Below, in pieces: positions 62,576 through 64,000 of a DNA stretch of 64,000 nt. Position 1 is the stretch's first letter; each line of letters opens with the position of its first letter. The DNA is taken from positions 3,720,001-3,784,000 of the forward strand of contig OZ244777.1 of assembly GCA_965219495.1 (NCBI GenBank). The letters run 5' to 3'. A program made the translations under genes and the position numbers. This DNA comes from CAZPXZ01 sp965219495. GTDB taxonomy: Bacteria > Pseudomonadota > Alphaproteobacteria > Rhodobacterales > CAZPXZ01. A model generated the notes under the pieces. It made no database searches, was not told where the DNA came from, and saw only the letters and a list, made by a program, of their open reading frames with translations.

Positions 62576-64000
62576 CTAGCCCCGGGTGCGCAGCAGTTCG
62601 GCGGGCGACGCGCGCACCGCGGCTCCTGCAAAGGCAAGGCCGGCGGCAAGGCTGACAAGGACGCCGGCCAACACAGTGCCGACCGTCAGCGCCGGGGAAA
62701 ACGCGAAATCCAGTTCCATGACGAAACGGAGAATGGCCCATGCGCCGAGGGTTCCGAGGCCGATCGCGAAAATTGCCGCCATTGCGCCCAGAATCGCCCA
62801 TTTGAGCAAGATGGTCGTCAGGATTTCCCGGCGGGTTGCTCCGAGCGACTTAAGAATGGCGCTTTCATAGGTTTGCCGCCGCTGTCCGGCGGCCGCAACC
62901 CCGACCAGCACCGCCAAGCCGGTGAGAAGCGTCACCGCGCTTCCCCAAAAGGCCGCGGAAGCGATCTGGCCAATGACTTTTCGAGCCTGTTCGAGTCCGT
63001 CGCGCACGGAAATTGCGGTTGCGGAAGGACAGCAGTCGGAGAGAATGCGCAGGAAGGGCAGTCCTTGTGATTCGGGCAAATAGACCGTGGCGATGTGGGC
63101 GTGCGGAGCCTCCGACAGGGCGCCCTGATCGAAAACCATGAGGAAATTCATTCCCATCCCGCGCCAGGCAACCTCTCGGAGGTTGGCGACGGTCGCAATC
63201 AGGGGACGCCCGAGCACGTTCACGGTGATTGTCGAACCGACACCCAGACCCAACTCGCGTCCTTCTTCCGCTGCGAAAGAGACCAGAGGAGGGCCGGCAT
63301 AGTCGGGCGGCCACCAGTCACCTTCTTCCAGGGTCGAATCGTCCGGCGGAACCGAGGCATAACTGAGTCCCCGGTCGCCGCGAAGAACCCAGCTTGCCTC
63401 GGGAGCAATTTCGACCTCGTTCGCCGGAACGCCGTTCAGCGCGGTGACAAAGCCGCGAAGCATGGGAGCGGAAACGATCTGGGTGGCGCCGGCATCCATG
63501 GCGGATTCGCGAAAGGCTTCCACTTGGCCGTTCGGGATATCGAGGACGAAATAGGAAGGAATTTCCTCGTCGCCGAGCATGGTGATCGCGGACCGCAGCC
63601 CGTATTCGGTCAGCGCGATGGCGACGAGGATGGACACGGCGGTGCCGATCGAAACCGCGATGCCGCGAGCATCGGCCCGCGAACCGCCAATTTGCGCCAC
63701 GGCGCGACGCAGTGACGCCGGTGCGCGCGCGAGCCGGCCGGACATGGCGCTCGAAAGGCGGGCAGCCAGGTTTCCGGTCAACGCCAGAAGCGCAAGCGCG
63801 AAGGCGAACGAAGCGACAAACCACGCTGCGAGTTGCGGAACCCCGGAGAACAGGAAGGCAAGCGAAATGAGCGCGCCAGCAACCAGCAGCAGCGCGATCA
63901 CCCAGCCAAGCCGGAGGCGGCTTCGGGTGGGAGCGGCCTCATCGCGGAACAGCGCGGCCGCGGGGATCTCACAGGCGTGCGCCAGCGGAAGCAGGGCGAA
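62576..64000 (-). CDS. FtsX-type ABC transporter permease (YbbP-like), 3' part, cut by the window edge
   Basis: A minus-strand frame open to position 64000, so the N-terminal part is outside. The visible 475 codons include a helix pair (LLLVAGALISLAFLFSGVPQ, then a second helix), a large periplasmic loop (PPDYAGPPLVSFAAEEGREL), and the FtsX core: ILVAIALTEYGLRSAITMLG, VTLLTGLAVLVGVAAAGQRR, YESAILKSLGATRREILTTI and the last helices ending SPAELLRTRG. YbbP partners an ATPase (YbbA), probably encoded beyond the edge; these systems export or extract lipids or lipoproteins. Confidence 0.88.
   Translation of the reverse strand, partial: FALLPLAHACEIPAAALFRDEAAPTRSRLRLGWVIALLLVAGALISLAFLFSGVPQLAAWFVASFAFALALLALTGNLAARLSSAMSGRLARAPASLRRAVAQIGGSRADARGIAVSIGTAVSILVAIALTEYGLRSAITMLGDEEIPSYFVLDIPNGQVEAFRESAMDAGATQIVSAPMLRGFVTALNGVPANEVEIAPEASWVLRGDRGLSYASVPPDDSTLEEGDWWPPDYAGPPLVSFAAEEGRELGLGVGSTITVNVLGRPLIATVANLREVAWRGMGMNFLMVFDQGALSEAPHAHIATVYLPESQGLPFLRILSDCCPSATAISVRDGLEQARKVIGQIASAAFWGSAVTLLTGLAVLVGVAAAGQRRQTYESAILKSLGATRREILTTILLKWAILGAMAAIFAIGLGTLGAWAILRFVMELDFAFSPALTVGTVLAGVLVSLAAGLAFAGAAVRASPAELLRTRG

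Noticed and set aside
1..64000. CRISPR arrays and tRNA genes
   Set aside because: No regularly spaced repeats and no cloverleaf with a T-loop GGTTCRANNCC pattern in a credible context were seen; a tRNA scan was not possible by eye.

Overview
The window looks like part of the chromosome of an alphaproteobacterium, probably Rhodospirillales-like. Evidence: an adjacent hemF and petABC (Rieske, cytochrome b, cytochrome c1), the argH / small lipoprotein / lysA order, a TIGR02302/DUF4175-type membrane protein, and a DUF1285 / NUDIX / DUF6111 / CCA-transferase run with overlapping GTGA junctions. Base composition is GC-rich throughout. No rRNA, tRNA or CRISPR array was recognised by eye.

Positions 1-24.4 kb form an accessory region built by repeated insertion. 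It holds five tyrosine recombinase genes or remnants (only the one at 3954 is intact). It also holds two copies of one IS5-family element; each is 962 bp once its own nested insertion is removed. One copy carries a complete IS1380-type element, the other an 885-bp internally deleted IS1634-like element. A second IS1380-type element and a 2.5-kb Tn5-like element follow; the Tn5-like transposase has a DUF4338 (DruA-type) N-terminal domain and splits a topA gene. Cargo between the mobile genes looks like a defence island: a stand-alone trypsin-like protease (5300), an ApeA-like HEPN protein (8324), a PD-(D/E)xK nuclease fused to a STAND NTPase (18333), several unrecognised genes (14797, 21084, 21571, 22567), a pRiA4b ORF-3-like protein, and decayed LysR and histidine-phosphatase genes.

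Positions 24.7-44.5 kb are transport and catabolism. A dppABCDF-type peptide importer runs leftward, divergent from a Gfo/Idh/MocA oxidoreductase. argH, a tiny lipoprotein and lysA follow. Next is a leftward cluster resembling ectoine uptake (SBP, two permeases, ATPase, GntR regulator) headed by a DoeA-like hydrolase. Divergent from it are a class I aminotransferase, a DoeB-like deacylase and a GMC oxidoreductase with an apparent N-terminal frameshift. Together these look like uptake and breakdown of ectoine or a similar compatible solute.

Positions 44.8-58.4 kb are core genes: pgk, rpe, the TIGR02302 protein, a cytochrome c, DUF1285, NUDIX, DUF6111, CCA transferase, LysE exporter, hemF, petABC and aroC. 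Positions 58.7-61.6 kb are a small second accessory patch (VapBC-like pair with a palindromic operator, a decayed DUF6602-like fragment, a HEPN protein). The window ends with a Bax-inhibitor-1 family membrane protein with its own terminator, and a large FtsX-type permease cut by the right edge.
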